From Hymenobacter glacialis (GTDB lineage: Bacteria; Bacteroidota; Bacteroidia; Cytophagales; Hymenobacteraceae), in the NCBI RefSeq assembly GCF_001816165.1, contig NZ_MDZC01000044.1, forward strand, positions 1 through 64,000: a stretch of DNA of 64,000 nt. Direction: 5' to 3'. Positions 40,749-48,732 of the stretch are shown in pieces (position 1 is the first letter of the stretch; each line of letters begins with the position of its first letter). The position numbers and the translations under genes are program-made. The notes under the pieces are model-generated. The model did not search any database. It was not told the DNA's origin and saw nothing but the letters and a program-made list of their open reading frames with translations.

Positions 40749-41450
40749 TTATATCTCGCAGCCATCCGGGCCGCAGGCGTTGCTATCGGCCACCACGGTT
40801 AGGGCGGGCTTGGGCTTGAATTCGTCATATACTTTCTCCAGAACCTCGGCAAACAGCTCGGGCTGCTGGGCGCCCGATACGGCATATTTGTCCTCAAACA
40901 CAAAGAAGGGCACCCCGCGCACGCCTATCTGCTGGGCGTGGTACTCGTCGAGGCGCACGGCTTCGGCGTAGGTGCCGGCGGTGAGGGCCTGGCGGCTTTC
41001 GGCGGCGTCGAGGCCTACTTCGGTGCCCAGCTTCACCAAGTTGTCAATGTCGCCGATGTTCTGAGCTTCGAGGTAGTAGGCCGCCATGAGGCGTTCTTTG
41101 GTAGCATCCTGCTTGCCGTGGTGGGCACCAAGGTGTATGAGCTGGTGCGCCAGAAAGGTATTGGCCGGAATGGCATTGTCGAGGTCGTAGTTCAAGCCTA
41201 CTTCCTTGGCCACGCCGGACATGTGCTCGTTCATGCGGCGGCCTTCTTCGGGCGCTACGCCCTTCTTCTTGGCCAGCGAGTCGTGCAGGCTTTCGCCGGG
41301 AATGGGCACGAAGTCGGGCGTGAGCTGGAAGCTGTGCCACACCACTTCTACTTCGTCGCGGTGGGCGAAGCCTTCGAGGGCTTTTTCAAACTTGCGCTTG
41401 CCAATGTAGCAGAACGGGCAAACGACGTCGGACCAGATTTCAACTTTCAT
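40749..41450 (-). CDS. DsbA family (FrnE-like) oxidoreductase
   Basis: 233 residues without a signal peptide, hence cytosolic. It opens 'VEIWSDVVCPFCYIGKRKFEKAL' with a CPFC thioredoxin-like active site. The helical insertion ('NTFLAHQLIHLGAHHGKQDATKERLMAAYYLEAQNIGD') and 'GVRGVPFFVFEDKYAVSGAQQPELF' with the cis-Pro loop are typical of FrnE proteins. A C-terminal Cys pair (NACGPDGCEI) is an extra motif also found in FrnE relatives. It is likely a thiol-disulfide isomerase or polyketide-type oxidoreductase in stress response; the partner is unknown. Confidence 0.92.
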   Translation of the reverse strand: MKVEIWSDVVCPFCYIGKRKFEKALEGFAHRDEVEVVWHSFQLTPDFVPIPGESLHDSLAKKKGVAPEEGRRMNEHMSGVAKEVGLNYDLDNAIPANTFLAHQLIHLGAHHGKQDATKERLMAAYYLEAQNIGDIDNLVKLGTEVGLDAAESRQALTAGTYAEAVRLDEYHAQQIGVRGVPFFVFEDKYAVSGAQQPELFAEVLEKVYDEFKPKPALTVVADSNACGPDGCEI

Positions 41451-41593
41451 ATCGTTAGGTTTTTTTTGATGCTGTAGAAGAGTCTACAAGAAAATTCAAC
41501 CGCGAAAGGTTTCTTGCATTTGCCCGTACCCCACGGGGGCGCCCCTGGTAACTTGCGGCCCCTTACGGGCACTTTTCCTTTCAATAGCTTCTC

Positions 41594-42583
41594 ATGGAAT
41601 ACCAAAAACTAGGCTCCTCCGACGTATCCGTTTCGCGCATCACCTTTGGCAGCTGGGCTGCCGGCGGCTGGATGTGGGGCGGCACCGAGCAGAACGACGC
41701 CGTGGGCGCCATCCACGCCAGCTACGACATGGGGGTGACCAGCATCGACACGGCGCCCGTGTACGGCATGGGCCTAAGCGAGGAAATTGTGGGCGAGGCC
41801 ATCAAAAGTCTGCCGCGCGACAAGGTGCAAATCCTGACCAAGTTCGGCTTGCGCTGGGACCTGGCCAAGGGCGAATTTTCCATGAAAACCAAGGACAACC
41901 ACGGCCACGACCTGGACGTGTACCGGTACGCCGGCCGCGACAGCATCATCCGGGAATGCGAAGACAGCCTGCGCCGCCTCGGCACCGACTACATCGACCT
42001 TTACCAGCAGCACTGGCCCGATGTGACCATCCCAATCGACGAAACGATGGAGGCCTTGGGGCGCCTCGTGGAGCAGGGCAAGGTGCGGGCCGCGGGCGTG
42101 AGCAACTACTCGGTGGCCCAAATGCAGGAAGCCGAAAAGACCATTAATCTGGTTTCGAACCAGATGCCTTACAGCATGGTACGGCGCGACATTGAGGCCG
42201 ACGTGGTGCCCTACTGCCAAGCAAACAGCAAAGCCATTCTGGTGTACAGCCCGCTGCAGCTGGGCCTGCTAACGGGGAAAATAAAGCCCGGCCAGGAGTT
42301 TGGCGAAGGCGACCTGCGCAACGGCCACCCCCTGTTCACGCCCGCAGCCGTGACCCGCACCAATGCCGTGCTCAACAAAATTCGCCCGCTGGCCGAAACC
42401 AAGAACGCCACCCTCGGCCAACTGGTGCTGCGCTGGACGCTGGCGCAGCCCGGCATCGGGGTGGCGCTGGTGGGCGCCCGCAACCCCGAGCAGGCCGTGC
42501 AAAACGCCCGCGCCATGAATTTCCAGCTCACGTTTGAGGAGATTGATTTCATCAACAAGCAGCTGGCGGGGCTGCAGGCATAA
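41594..42583 (+). CDS. Aldo/keto reductase
   Basis: 329 residues forming a TIM barrel. The catalytic tetrad is visible: Asp in 'GVTSIDTAPVYGMG', Tyr in the same stretch (VYG), Lys in 'QILTKFGLRWD', and His in 'YIDLYQQHWPD'. The NADPH-binding end is 'GVALVGARNPEQAVQNARA'. The protein resembles the YhdN/general stress group of aldo/keto reductases. Substrate unknown. It stands alone, divergent from the DsbA-type gene and convergent with the receptor gene. Confidence 0.93.
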   Translation: MEYQKLGSSDVSVSRITFGSWAAGGWMWGGTEQNDAVGAIHASYDMGVTSIDTAPVYGMGLSEEIVGEAIKSLPRDKVQILTKFGLRWDLAKGEFSMKTKDNHGHDLDVYRYAGRDSIIRECEDSLRRLGTDYIDLYQQHWPDVTIPIDETMEALGRLVEQGKVRAAGVSNYSVAQMQEAEKTINLVSNQMPYSMVRRDIEADVVPYCQANSKAILVYSPLQLGLLTGKIKPGQEFGEGDLRNGHPLFTPAAVTRTNAVLNKIRPLAETKNATLGQLVLRWTLAQPGIGVALVGARNPEQAVQNARAMNFQLTFEEIDFINKQLAGLQA

Positions 42584-42652
42584 GAACTCCCTTTAGAGCA
42601 TTCTTGGCTGCCGGGTAAGTGGTTGTGCAATAGTATTCGTAGCTAAAACGCT

Positions 42653-42737
42653 GTCATGCTGAGCTTGTCGAAGCTTCGCTACCGCACCAGTTTAGGTACT
42701 ACTGCGGTAGCGATGCTTCGACAAGCTCAGCATGACG
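42653..42737. repeat. Long inverted repeat, stop-codon-associated family (copy 4)
   Basis: Arms of about 38 nt starting TCATGCTGAGCTTGTCGAAGC, with one or two mismatches and a short centre. It lies between the convergent aldo/keto reductase and receptor stop codons (69 and 35 nt). Confidence 0.9.
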
Positions 42738-42772
42738 TTTTAAGGACAAGGCTCTTACCTCTGCACAACCAA

Positions 42773-45232
42773 CTAATTAGTCGCGCTTTCCAGACGGTTC
42801 TTTTCGCTTTCGATGCCCGTGCGGCGCGTTTTGATGACCTTGATTTTCTGGTTGCCGAAGCGGTAGCTGAAGTTGAGCCGTACGAAGCGGGTTTCGGCTT
42901 TATCGAGGCTGTAGGCCTGCACATCGGCCGCCCGCGTATCGTAGCGGTTTTGCTGCAGATTCAGTGGGTCAAGCACGGTGAGCGTGAGGGTGCCCTTTTC
43001 CTTGAGCACCGGCTTCGATACGGCCACGCTGCCGTTGTACTGGGCCCCGAAGGAGTAGGCCCCGTAGGTAAGGGGCGAGCGGTAGAACAGGTTGAGCTCG
43101 GCCCGCAGGCCTTTGGGCAGGTTCACCGTGGTGTTGCTGCTGGCCATCACCCCCACGCTCGCCTGGTTTAGCCAGGGCATGGTGGGCGAGTAGAACCGGA
43201 CGTACGTGGCGCCCACAAAATTCGCCATGGTGATGGCGCCGCCCAGCTGCTTGGTCAGGCTCACGGTGCCATCCAGTGTGGTGGCCTGGCTCAGGTTGGT
43301 TTCGGACTGGATGAGGACGTTGGAGGCCGGGTCGCGGCGGAACACCGTGGCCAGGGCGTTGGTGTGGCGGCCGTAGCTCACCGATGTAGCCAGGGCGTTG
43401 TCGTAGCTGTGCGAGACAGAGAAGTTATGCGAGAACGAAGGCCGGATACCGGGGTTGCCCTGGTAGTACAGATAAGGGCTGATGTAGGTCAGGAAGGGGT
43501 TGACGATGTCGAAGCGGAACCGGTCAATCTTGCGCTGGTAGCTGAAATTCCACTGCTGCTTTTCCGACATCCGGTAGTCCAGCGCCACGTTGGGGAACAG
43601 GTTGAAGTAGTCGCGCTTGTTTACCTGCCCGAGCGTCAGCGACTCGCCTTCGCTGTGCGTGTACTCGGCCCGCAGACCCAGCTGCAGGCCCACTTTCTTG
43701 CCCAGCGGCTGGCGCACCGAGGCGTAGCCCGCGTTGATGTACTCGCGGTACACGAAGTGGTTGGTGCGCTGCGCATCGTTGCGCCAGGTGCCGCCCTCGG
43801 CCAGGTTTTCCCAGTGAATGTCGGTATCGGTGATGGTGCGCAGCGACTTGAGGCCCGCCTCCAGCGCCGTGGCTTTGCCAAACGTGCGGGTGTAGTCGGC
43901 GGTGAAGGAGGCCACCGTGTTGGTGGCCGGCGAGTAGGTGCGCAGCGCGTTGGCCGTGGCTTCCTGCTTCGGCAGGTCGAAACCGGCATTGCGGTACTGC
44001 TCGTCGAAGCGTTTGTGGAAGCTGAGGTAGTCGGCGTTGAGCTTGAGCTCGCTGCCGGCCGAATCCAGCCGCGTGCGGTAGTACAGGCTGATGGTGGGGT
44101 TGAGGCCCTGGGCGGTGCCATTGGTTTGCAGCCCGTTGGTAGCGCTGACCGGGCCAGCCAGCGCCCCCACGGCGGAGTTGGTATGGCCATCCGTTTGGCG
44201 GGCAGTGCCGATGCCGCGTACCTGCAGGCCCACCGCGCTGCGCTTGGTCAGGTCATAATCCAGGTTGAAGCGCGCCGTCTGGCTGTTGCGCTCGGTTACG
44301 CTGTAGCTCGCCTCGTCGATGCGCGTTTCCTGGCTGAGCACGCGGTTGCTGTCGAAGCGGCGGTACTGCCTGGTGCGCTGGTAGTCGAGGCCCCCGAACA
44401 CGTTCAGCTTGTCGCGGCGGTAGCTCAGGGTGGAGCCGCCGTTGTAGCGGGCAAAGCGGCCGGCCCCTACGCCGGCGCTCACGCTGCCGTTGGTGCCAAA
44501 GGCGCTGTTTTTCTTGGTGAGGATGTTGATGACGGCCCCGCCGTTGGCGTCGTAGCGGGCCGAGGGGTTGGCCAGCACCTCCACTTTGTCGAGGGTGTTG
44601 CTGGGCAGCGAGGCCAGCAGCTCGGCCAGGTCGCTGCCGCCCAGGTTGGTCAGCTTGCCGTCGAGGAGCACCAGGGCCGTTTTGCCTCGCACCAGGTAGC
44701 GGCCGCCCTGCTCCACCACGCCCGGGGCCCGGGCCAGCACTTCGGCCGCGGTGCCGCCCTGGGCAATGGGGCTGGCGGCCACGTTGAGCACCACTTTGTT
44801 GGCGTACTGCTCGATGAAGGCCTTGTTACCGGTCACTTTCACCTCCCCCAGCGCCTGCTGCGCAGCGGCCAGCACCAGCGTTACCGAGGGAGTTGCGCCC
44901 GCGGCAGCCACCGTCAGGGCCACGGGCTGCGCGTTTTTGTAGCCGAGGTAGTGCGCTTCCAGCAGGTATTCGCCGGCCCCCACTCCGGCGAAGCGGAAAG
45001 CGCCCCGCTCATCGGTCATGGTGCTCAGCAGGGCCTGCGGATTGGCGCGGGGCCGCAGCACCACGGTGGCAAAGGCCAGCCCGCGCTGCGAGGTGCTGTC
45101 GGCTACGGTGCCGGACAAGGTGCGGGCGCCCACCGTGGTGGCTGCCGGGGTAGCAGCGGAGGTCTGGGCGAGGGCGGGAACGGTGCCGGCCAGGGCGGCG
45201 GCGAAAAGCGAAGCAGTGAGGGCGTTTTTCAT
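42773..45232 (-). CDS. TonB-dependent-receptor-like outer-membrane protein with carboxypeptidase-regulatory domain
   Basis: 819 residues from the ATG at 45232, which gives a signal peptide (LTASLFAAALAGTVPALAQ). Order of domains: a CarboxypepD-reg-like domain (about 38-130, 'LSGTVADSTSQRGLAFATVVLRP', 'GEYLLEAHYLGYKNAQPVAL'); a plug-type domain ('AEVLARAPGVVEQGGRYLVRGKTALVLLDGKLTNLGGSDLAELLASLPSNTLDKVEVLANPSARYDANGGAVINILTKK'); and a large barrel ('TRFNLDYDLTKRSAVGLQ' type strands). It belongs to the 'outer membrane beta-barrel family' of TonB receptors. The transported or sensed ligand is unknown. It is divergent from a LytS/LytTR pair with a structured regulatory region between, so that system probably controls it. 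Confidence 0.88.
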   Translation of the reverse strand: MKNALTASLFAAALAGTVPALAQTSAATPAATTVGARTLSGTVADSTSQRGLAFATVVLRPRANPQALLSTMTDERGAFRFAGVGAGEYLLEAHYLGYKNAQPVALTVAAAGATPSVTLVLAAAQQALGEVKVTGNKAFIEQYANKVVLNVAASPIAQGGTAAEVLARAPGVVEQGGRYLVRGKTALVLLDGKLTNLGGSDLAELLASLPSNTLDKVEVLANPSARYDANGGAVINILTKKNSAFGTNGSVSAGVGAGRFARYNGGSTLSYRRDKLNVFGGLDYQRTRQYRRFDSNRVLSQETRIDEASYSVTERNSQTARFNLDYDLTKRSAVGLQVRGIGTARQTDGHTNSAVGALAGPVSATNGLQTNGTAQGLNPTISLYYRTRLDSAGSELKLNADYLSFHKRFDEQYRNAGFDLPKQEATANALRTYSPATNTVASFTADYTRTFGKATALEAGLKSLRTITDTDIHWENLAEGGTWRNDAQRTNHFVYREYINAGYASVRQPLGKKVGLQLGLRAEYTHSEGESLTLGQVNKRDYFNLFPNVALDYRMSEKQQWNFSYQRKIDRFRFDIVNPFLTYISPYLYYQGNPGIRPSFSHNFSVSHSYDNALATSVSYGRHTNALATVFRRDPASNVLIQSETNLSQATTLDGTVSLTKQLGGAITMANFVGATYVRFYSPTMPWLNQASVGVMASSNTTVNLPKGLRAELNLFYRSPLTYGAYSFGAQYNGSVAVSKPVLKEKGTLTLTVLDPLNLQQNRYDTRAADVQAYSLDKAETRFVRLNFSYRFGNQKIKVIKTRRTGIESEKNRLESATN

Positions 45233-45327
45233 GGCAGTAAGCGAAGAATGGCGGGAGAGGCAGCCCCGCCACAACCGGCGGGGAATGGGACAAAGCAACG
45301 GCGCCTCCCAGCGGATTTTCGCTTTTT

Positions 45328-45402
45328 TCGACCACCGCAAGGTCACTGTCGACCAAGCCGCGCCGGCCGGTTTTTAGTCGAAAAAACGGCCCGTTTGGTC
45401 GA
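45328..45402. promoter_or_regulatory. Symmetric four-box operator, probable LytTR binding region
   Basis: Four 7-bp boxes: TCGACCA at 45328 and 45349 on the plus strand; TAGTCGA at 45375 and TGGTCGA at 45396 (the same motif on the minus strand). Each pair is spaced exactly 21 bp, and the array is symmetric about 45365. LytTR regulators bind paired ~9-bp direct repeats about two helical turns apart, which this spacing fits. It lies 90-220 nt from the two divergent starts. Confidence 0.6.
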
Positions 45403-45454
45403 AAATCCGCCACTGTTCTTCTGCCGGCCCACCCAAAAGCCCCACCTTCGCTGC

Positions 45455-46570
45455 ATGCAAAACCCTTCTGCCCGGCCCAGCCGCTTCCCCCTGGTTTTTG
45501 AGCTGCTGATTTGGGCGCTGTACGTGGGCCTCTACAAGTACGCTTTTTACCTGGGCGAAGCGGCCCGCCTGCACCGGCCGGCCCGCACCGATTTGTTTCC
45601 CTATCCCCAGCTCATTTTGTTTGCGGTGGTGGCCTCTGTGTATGTGCTGCCCTACTACCGCTGGATGCTGCCCGCGCTGCTGCGCCGCCGCCGCTACGGC
45701 CTGCTGGTGCTGGTGTCGCTGCCGTACCTGTGGTGGGGCGCCAAGCTGAACATCTTGCTGACCGCGCTGCTGTTTGCACCGCTAGCCGCCCCGCCGGTGC
45801 TCACAGATTTCTACCAGCAGTACGTGCAACTGGGGCTGGGCCAGCTGTTCTACCGCTCCACCCTAAACGCGGGGCTGGCGTTCACCGACCTGCTGGCCTT
45901 CAGCTGCGTGGGCTTTGTGCGGGTGAGCTTCGAGCAGGAAGCCCGGCGGCGGCAGATTGAGCAGGACCATGCGGCGTTGCAGCTGGAGCAGCTCAAGGCC
46001 CAGCTGCAGCCGCATTTTCTGCTCAACACGCTCAACGGCATCTACGGCCTGAGCCTGGCCGGCTCGCCCGACACGCCGCGCTTCATCCTGCTGCTGTCGG
46101 AACTGATGCGCTATGTGCTCTACGACAGCGGCAAGTTGTACGTGGCGCTGCGCGAAGAAGTGGCGTTTCTGGAGAGCTACTTCGAGCTGGAGCAGCGCCG
46201 CTACCCCGGGGCCAGCATCCGTTTCGTCAGCAACGGCACCGAGTTGGCCGGGCTGCAGGTGCCGCCGCTGCTGCTGCTGCCGCTGGTCGAAAACAGCTTC
46301 AAGCACGGCCGCCACCACTTTTCCGACGACACCCAGGTAACGGCCACACTCACGGCCACCCCTGAGAACCTGCATTTCGTCATCGAAAACGACATGCTGC
46401 CCGCCCCGCCGCCTAACGCCCCGCGCCGCAGCGGCGGCATTGGCCTGCAGAACATCCGGCATCGCCTGGCGCTGTACTACCCCAACACCCATACCCTGCA
46501 CCTGGCCGACCAGGCCGGCCGCTACCGCGCTGAGCTGACGGTGCCCCTGCGTAGCAAAGACCGGCCGTAG
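45455..46570 (+). CDS. LytS/YesM-type sensor histidine kinase
   Basis: 371 residues. The ATG at 45455 is chosen because the much longer open frame upstream is only the antisense of the receptor gene. Four hydrophobic segments in the first 160 residues ('FELLIWALYVGLYKYAFYL', 'LILFAVVASVYVLPYY', 'LVLVSLPYLWWG', 'LAFTDLLAFSCVGFV') form the membrane input. The His_kinase module has 'LEQLKAQLQPHFLLNTLNGIYGLSL' with the phospho-acceptor His in PHFLLN, 'ELMRYVLYDSG', 'YFELEQRRYPG', 'VPPLLLLPLVENSFKHG' and 'GGIGLQNIRHRLALYYP' (HATPase). The cognate regulator follows 92 nt downstream. Confidence 0.93.
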   Translation: MQNPSARPSRFPLVFELLIWALYVGLYKYAFYLGEAARLHRPARTDLFPYPQLILFAVVASVYVLPYYRWMLPALLRRRRYGLLVLVSLPYLWWGAKLNILLTALLFAPLAAPPVLTDFYQQYVQLGLGQLFYRSTLNAGLAFTDLLAFSCVGFVRVSFEQEARRRQIEQDHAALQLEQLKAQLQPHFLLNTLNGIYGLSLAGSPDTPRFILLLSELMRYVLYDSGKLYVALREEVAFLESYFELEQRRYPGASIRFVSNGTELAGLQVPPLLLLPLVENSFKHGRHHFSDDTQVTATLTATPENLHFVIENDMLPAPPPNAPRRSGGIGLQNIRHRLALYYPNTHTLHLADQAGRYRAELTVPLRSKDRP

Positions 46571-46662
46571 GGACGCATATTTGCGGCTCGCCGCTGCACC
46601 AGGCCGACCGGCGCGGCCCAATTGCCTCGCTTGGCCAGCGCCTTCACCACTCGCTATCCTTT

Positions 46663-47373
46663 ATGCCTCCTACTGCTGCCCAGGTTCGCTGCCTGATTGT
46701 GGACGATGAGCCGCTGGCCCACCAGGTACTCACGCGCTTTATCGACCAAACGCCGGGCCTGACGCTCGGCGGCCAGTGCCGCAACGCCATCGAAGCCCAC
46801 GACTACCTGCGCCAGCACCCCGTCGATTTGCTGTTTCTCGATATTGAAATGCCGCTCGTCACGGGCCTGCACTTCCTCGGCACGCTCCCGAATCCTCCTC
46901 CCACCATCCTCACCACCGCCTACCGCGAATACGCTTACGAGGGCTACGAGCTGCAGGTGCTCGACTACCTGCTCAAGCCTTTCAGCTACGAGCGGTTCCT
47001 CAAAGCAACGGCCCGCTACCAGCCCCCGGCTCCCGCCCAGCCTACGGATATGACCGCGCCCCCACCCCACCTGCTGCTCAAAGACCAAGGCGGCCTGCTG
47101 AAAGTGCCGCTGCCGGCCATCCGTTACGTGGAGGGCTGTAAGGACTACGTGAAAGTGGTGACGGCCGACAAAACCTACCTGCATCATGCCACCATGCAGA
47201 GCATGAGTGAGTTGCTGGGCCCGGAGTTCGTGCGGGTGCACCGCTCGTTTATCGTGGGCGCGGCCCACATCAAGCGCCTGCAACCCGAGCAGCTGCTGCT
47301 GACCAACAACTCTCTGCTGCCCATCGGCAGCTCCTACAAGGCCGACTTGCTGGCCTACTTTAAGGCGATTTGA
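46663..47373 (+). CDS. LytTR-family response regulator
   Basis: 236 residues. Receiver domain 1-125: acidic pair in 'CLIVDDEPLAHQVL', phospho-acceptor Asp 60 in 'DLLFLDIEMPLVTGLHFL', and Lys in 'YLLKPFSYERFLKA'. After a Pro/Ala linker the LytTR DNA-binding domain spans about 140-236: 'LLLKDQGGLLKVPLPAIRYVEGCKDYVKVVTADKTYLHHATMQSMSELLGPEFVRVHRSFIV'. It pairs with the upstream LytS-type kinase and probably binds the four-box array between kinase and receptor genes, giving autoregulation plus control of the receptor. Confidence 0.94.
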   Translation: MPPTAAQVRCLIVDDEPLAHQVLTRFIDQTPGLTLGGQCRNAIEAHDYLRQHPVDLLFLDIEMPLVTGLHFLGTLPNPPPTILTTAYREYAYEGYELQVLDYLLKPFSYERFLKATARYQPPAPAQPTDMTAPPPHLLLKDQGGLLKVPLPAIRYVEGCKDYVKVVTADKTYLHHATMQSMSELLGPEFVRVHRSFIVGAAHIKRLQPEQLLLTNNSLLPIGSSYKADLLAYFKAI

Positions 47374-47740
47374 CTTTGGCCAGCTTCTAATTGCTCACTT
47401 TCGCTTTAAGCTGCCTCACCAAACTAATCCTTCGTCGGCGAAGCTATGGTGGCGTTAGTCGGAGAGGATGAGGTGGTCGAGCTGTGAACGCATTAAAGGC
47501 ATGGGATGGGACAACCAAATTAGCTGGATGATTTCCATGAGGGGTTAATGCAATTACCTAAAAGCTGGTTCTTCTGCCCCCCTTGCAGACTGCCGAATGT
47601 GGCCAAGGCCTGCAACTATTAGTATGATTATCACCCTAAAGTGACCATGTTGACTTATTATTAAAAGTCGAACAATTATATTTAACATTCATACAATCTA
47701 AATCGACCTTAAAAACCGTATGCTCAATCAATAAAAATTA
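47374..47740. other. AT-rich intergenic region
   Basis: About 370 bp without a supported gene. GC falls sharply after about 47620. TCGACC/GGTCGA-like half boxes occur at 47475, 47666 and 47703, but without the 21-bp phasing seen upstream of the kinase. Confidence 0.45.
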
Positions 47741-47748
47741 TACCTTTG
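47741..47748 (+). promoter_or_regulatory. Candidate -7 box (TACCTTTG) for the RsbQ-like gene
   Basis: Exact match to TAnnTTTG, 17 nt before the start codon, in an AT-rich setting. It predicts a leader of only about ten nt. No clear TTTG at -33. Confidence 0.5.
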
Positions 47749-47765
47749 CAAAGAATCGCCCCGTT

Positions 47766-48596
47766 ATGAGTACCACCACTCCATCTGCATTAAAACGTAG
47801 CAACGTTGTTATTTCGGGAACATCGGGTTTGAACACGCAAACCATGGTTTTTCTGGACTGCCTAGGCGGCGAGCAAAGCATGTGGCGGCTGCTGGTCCCC
47901 GCCTTTGAGGAACAGTACCGGGTGGTGGTGGTGGAACTGATTGGGATGGGCAACTCTGACCTGACGGCTTATGGCCGTGCCGCGCACAGCACCCTCGAAG
48001 GCCACGCCTCTGACCTGCTGAAGGTGATGAGCGAGCTGGCCCTGCACGATGCCGTTTTTGTGGGCCACTCGGCGGGTGCCCTGATTGGGGTGCTGGCTGC
48101 GGTACGGGAGCCCCAGCGCTTTGCCAAAATGGTACTGGTGTCGCCTTCACCCCGCTACATCGACGAGCAGGACTGTGCGGGTAACTTCGAGCACAAGGAC
48201 ATCAACGAACTGCTGGCGGCCATGGACGGCGACTACAACGGCTGGTCGCAGGCGTTTGCACCCGTAGTGGCGGGCACAGACGAACACCCCGAGATGGTAA
48301 TGGAGCTCACCAACAGCTTCGTGCGCACCAACCCCGAAATAGCCCGGCACTTTGCCCGCGTTTCGTTTTTCTCCGATAGCCGCGCTGCGCTGCCTTTCTT
48401 TACCATCCCCACCCTGATTGTGCAGTCGGCCAACGACGTGATTGCGCCCCTGGCAGTGGGCCACTACATCAACGAGCAACTGGCCGACAGCCGCATGGTG
48501 GTGGTGGAAACCGGGGGACACTGCCCCCACCTGAGCGCTCCCCAAAAGACGCTCTCCGCTATGGACAAATTCCTGCACCACGAGACAGCACGGTAG
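47766..48596 (+). CDS. RsbQ/KAI2-type alpha/beta hydrolase
   Basis: 276 residues. The layout follows Bacillus RsbQ closely: 'EQSMWRLLVPAFEEQYRVVVVELIGMGNSDLTAY', 'STLEGHASDLLKVMSELALHDAVFVGHSAGALIGVLAAVREPQRFAKMVLVSPSPRYI', 'YNGWSQAFAPVV', 'NPEIARHFARVSFFSDSRAALP'. The triad is Ser 102 (GHSAGA), Asp 223 (ANDVIAP) and His 251 (GGHCPH). RsbQ generates a small-molecule signal needed by the PAS-phosphatase RsbP; plant relatives are the karrikin and strigolactone receptors. No RsbP-like PAS-PP2C gene is adjacent. The closest PAS protein is the ten-PAS kinase about 5 kb away, which is only a suggestion of linkage. Confidence 0.9.
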   Translation: MSTTTPSALKRSNVVISGTSGLNTQTMVFLDCLGGEQSMWRLLVPAFEEQYRVVVVELIGMGNSDLTAYGRAAHSTLEGHASDLLKVMSELALHDAVFVGHSAGALIGVLAAVREPQRFAKMVLVSPSPRYIDEQDCAGNFEHKDINELLAAMDGDYNGWSQAFAPVVAGTDEHPEMVMELTNSFVRTNPEIARHFARVSFFSDSRAALPFFTIPTLIVQSANDVIAPLAVGHYINEQLADSRMVVVETGGHCPHLSAPQKTLSAMDKFLHHETAR

Positions 48597-48614
48597 TCAC
48601 CGTCTAAAAAGCCC

Positions 48615-48694
48615 GTCATGCCGAGCGAGCCGAGGCATCTCGCGTGCTTCGTTGAACGGTGCGAGCGAGATGCCTCGGCTGCGCTCGGCATGAT
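48615..48694. repeat. Long inverted repeat, stop-codon-associated family (copy 5)
   Basis: Arms of about 30 nt, GTCATGCCGAGCGAGCCGAG and its complement with one mismatch, around a centre of about 20 nt. It lies between convergent stop codons (18 and 38 nt). The core here is CCGAGC where other copies have CTGAGC, changed on both arms, so pairing is conserved. Confidence 0.88.
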
Positions 48695-48732
48695 GCTTCA
48701 TGCTGCCCCTTTTTCTTTGTATTCTCTCCAAA

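Noticed and set aside
43364..45454. Very long plus-strand open frame (about 695 codons) upstream of the LytS-type kinase, opposite the receptor gene
   Set aside because: It has low-complexity Ala/Val/Gly/Arg composition, no domain, and mirrors the codon pattern of the well-supported receptor on the other strand. Only the part from 45455 is a real gene.
47460..47710. Extra TCGACC/GGTCGA half boxes after the LytTR regulator gene
   Set aside because: Three scattered half sites without 21-bp phasing or consistent orientation; not enough to call a second operator.
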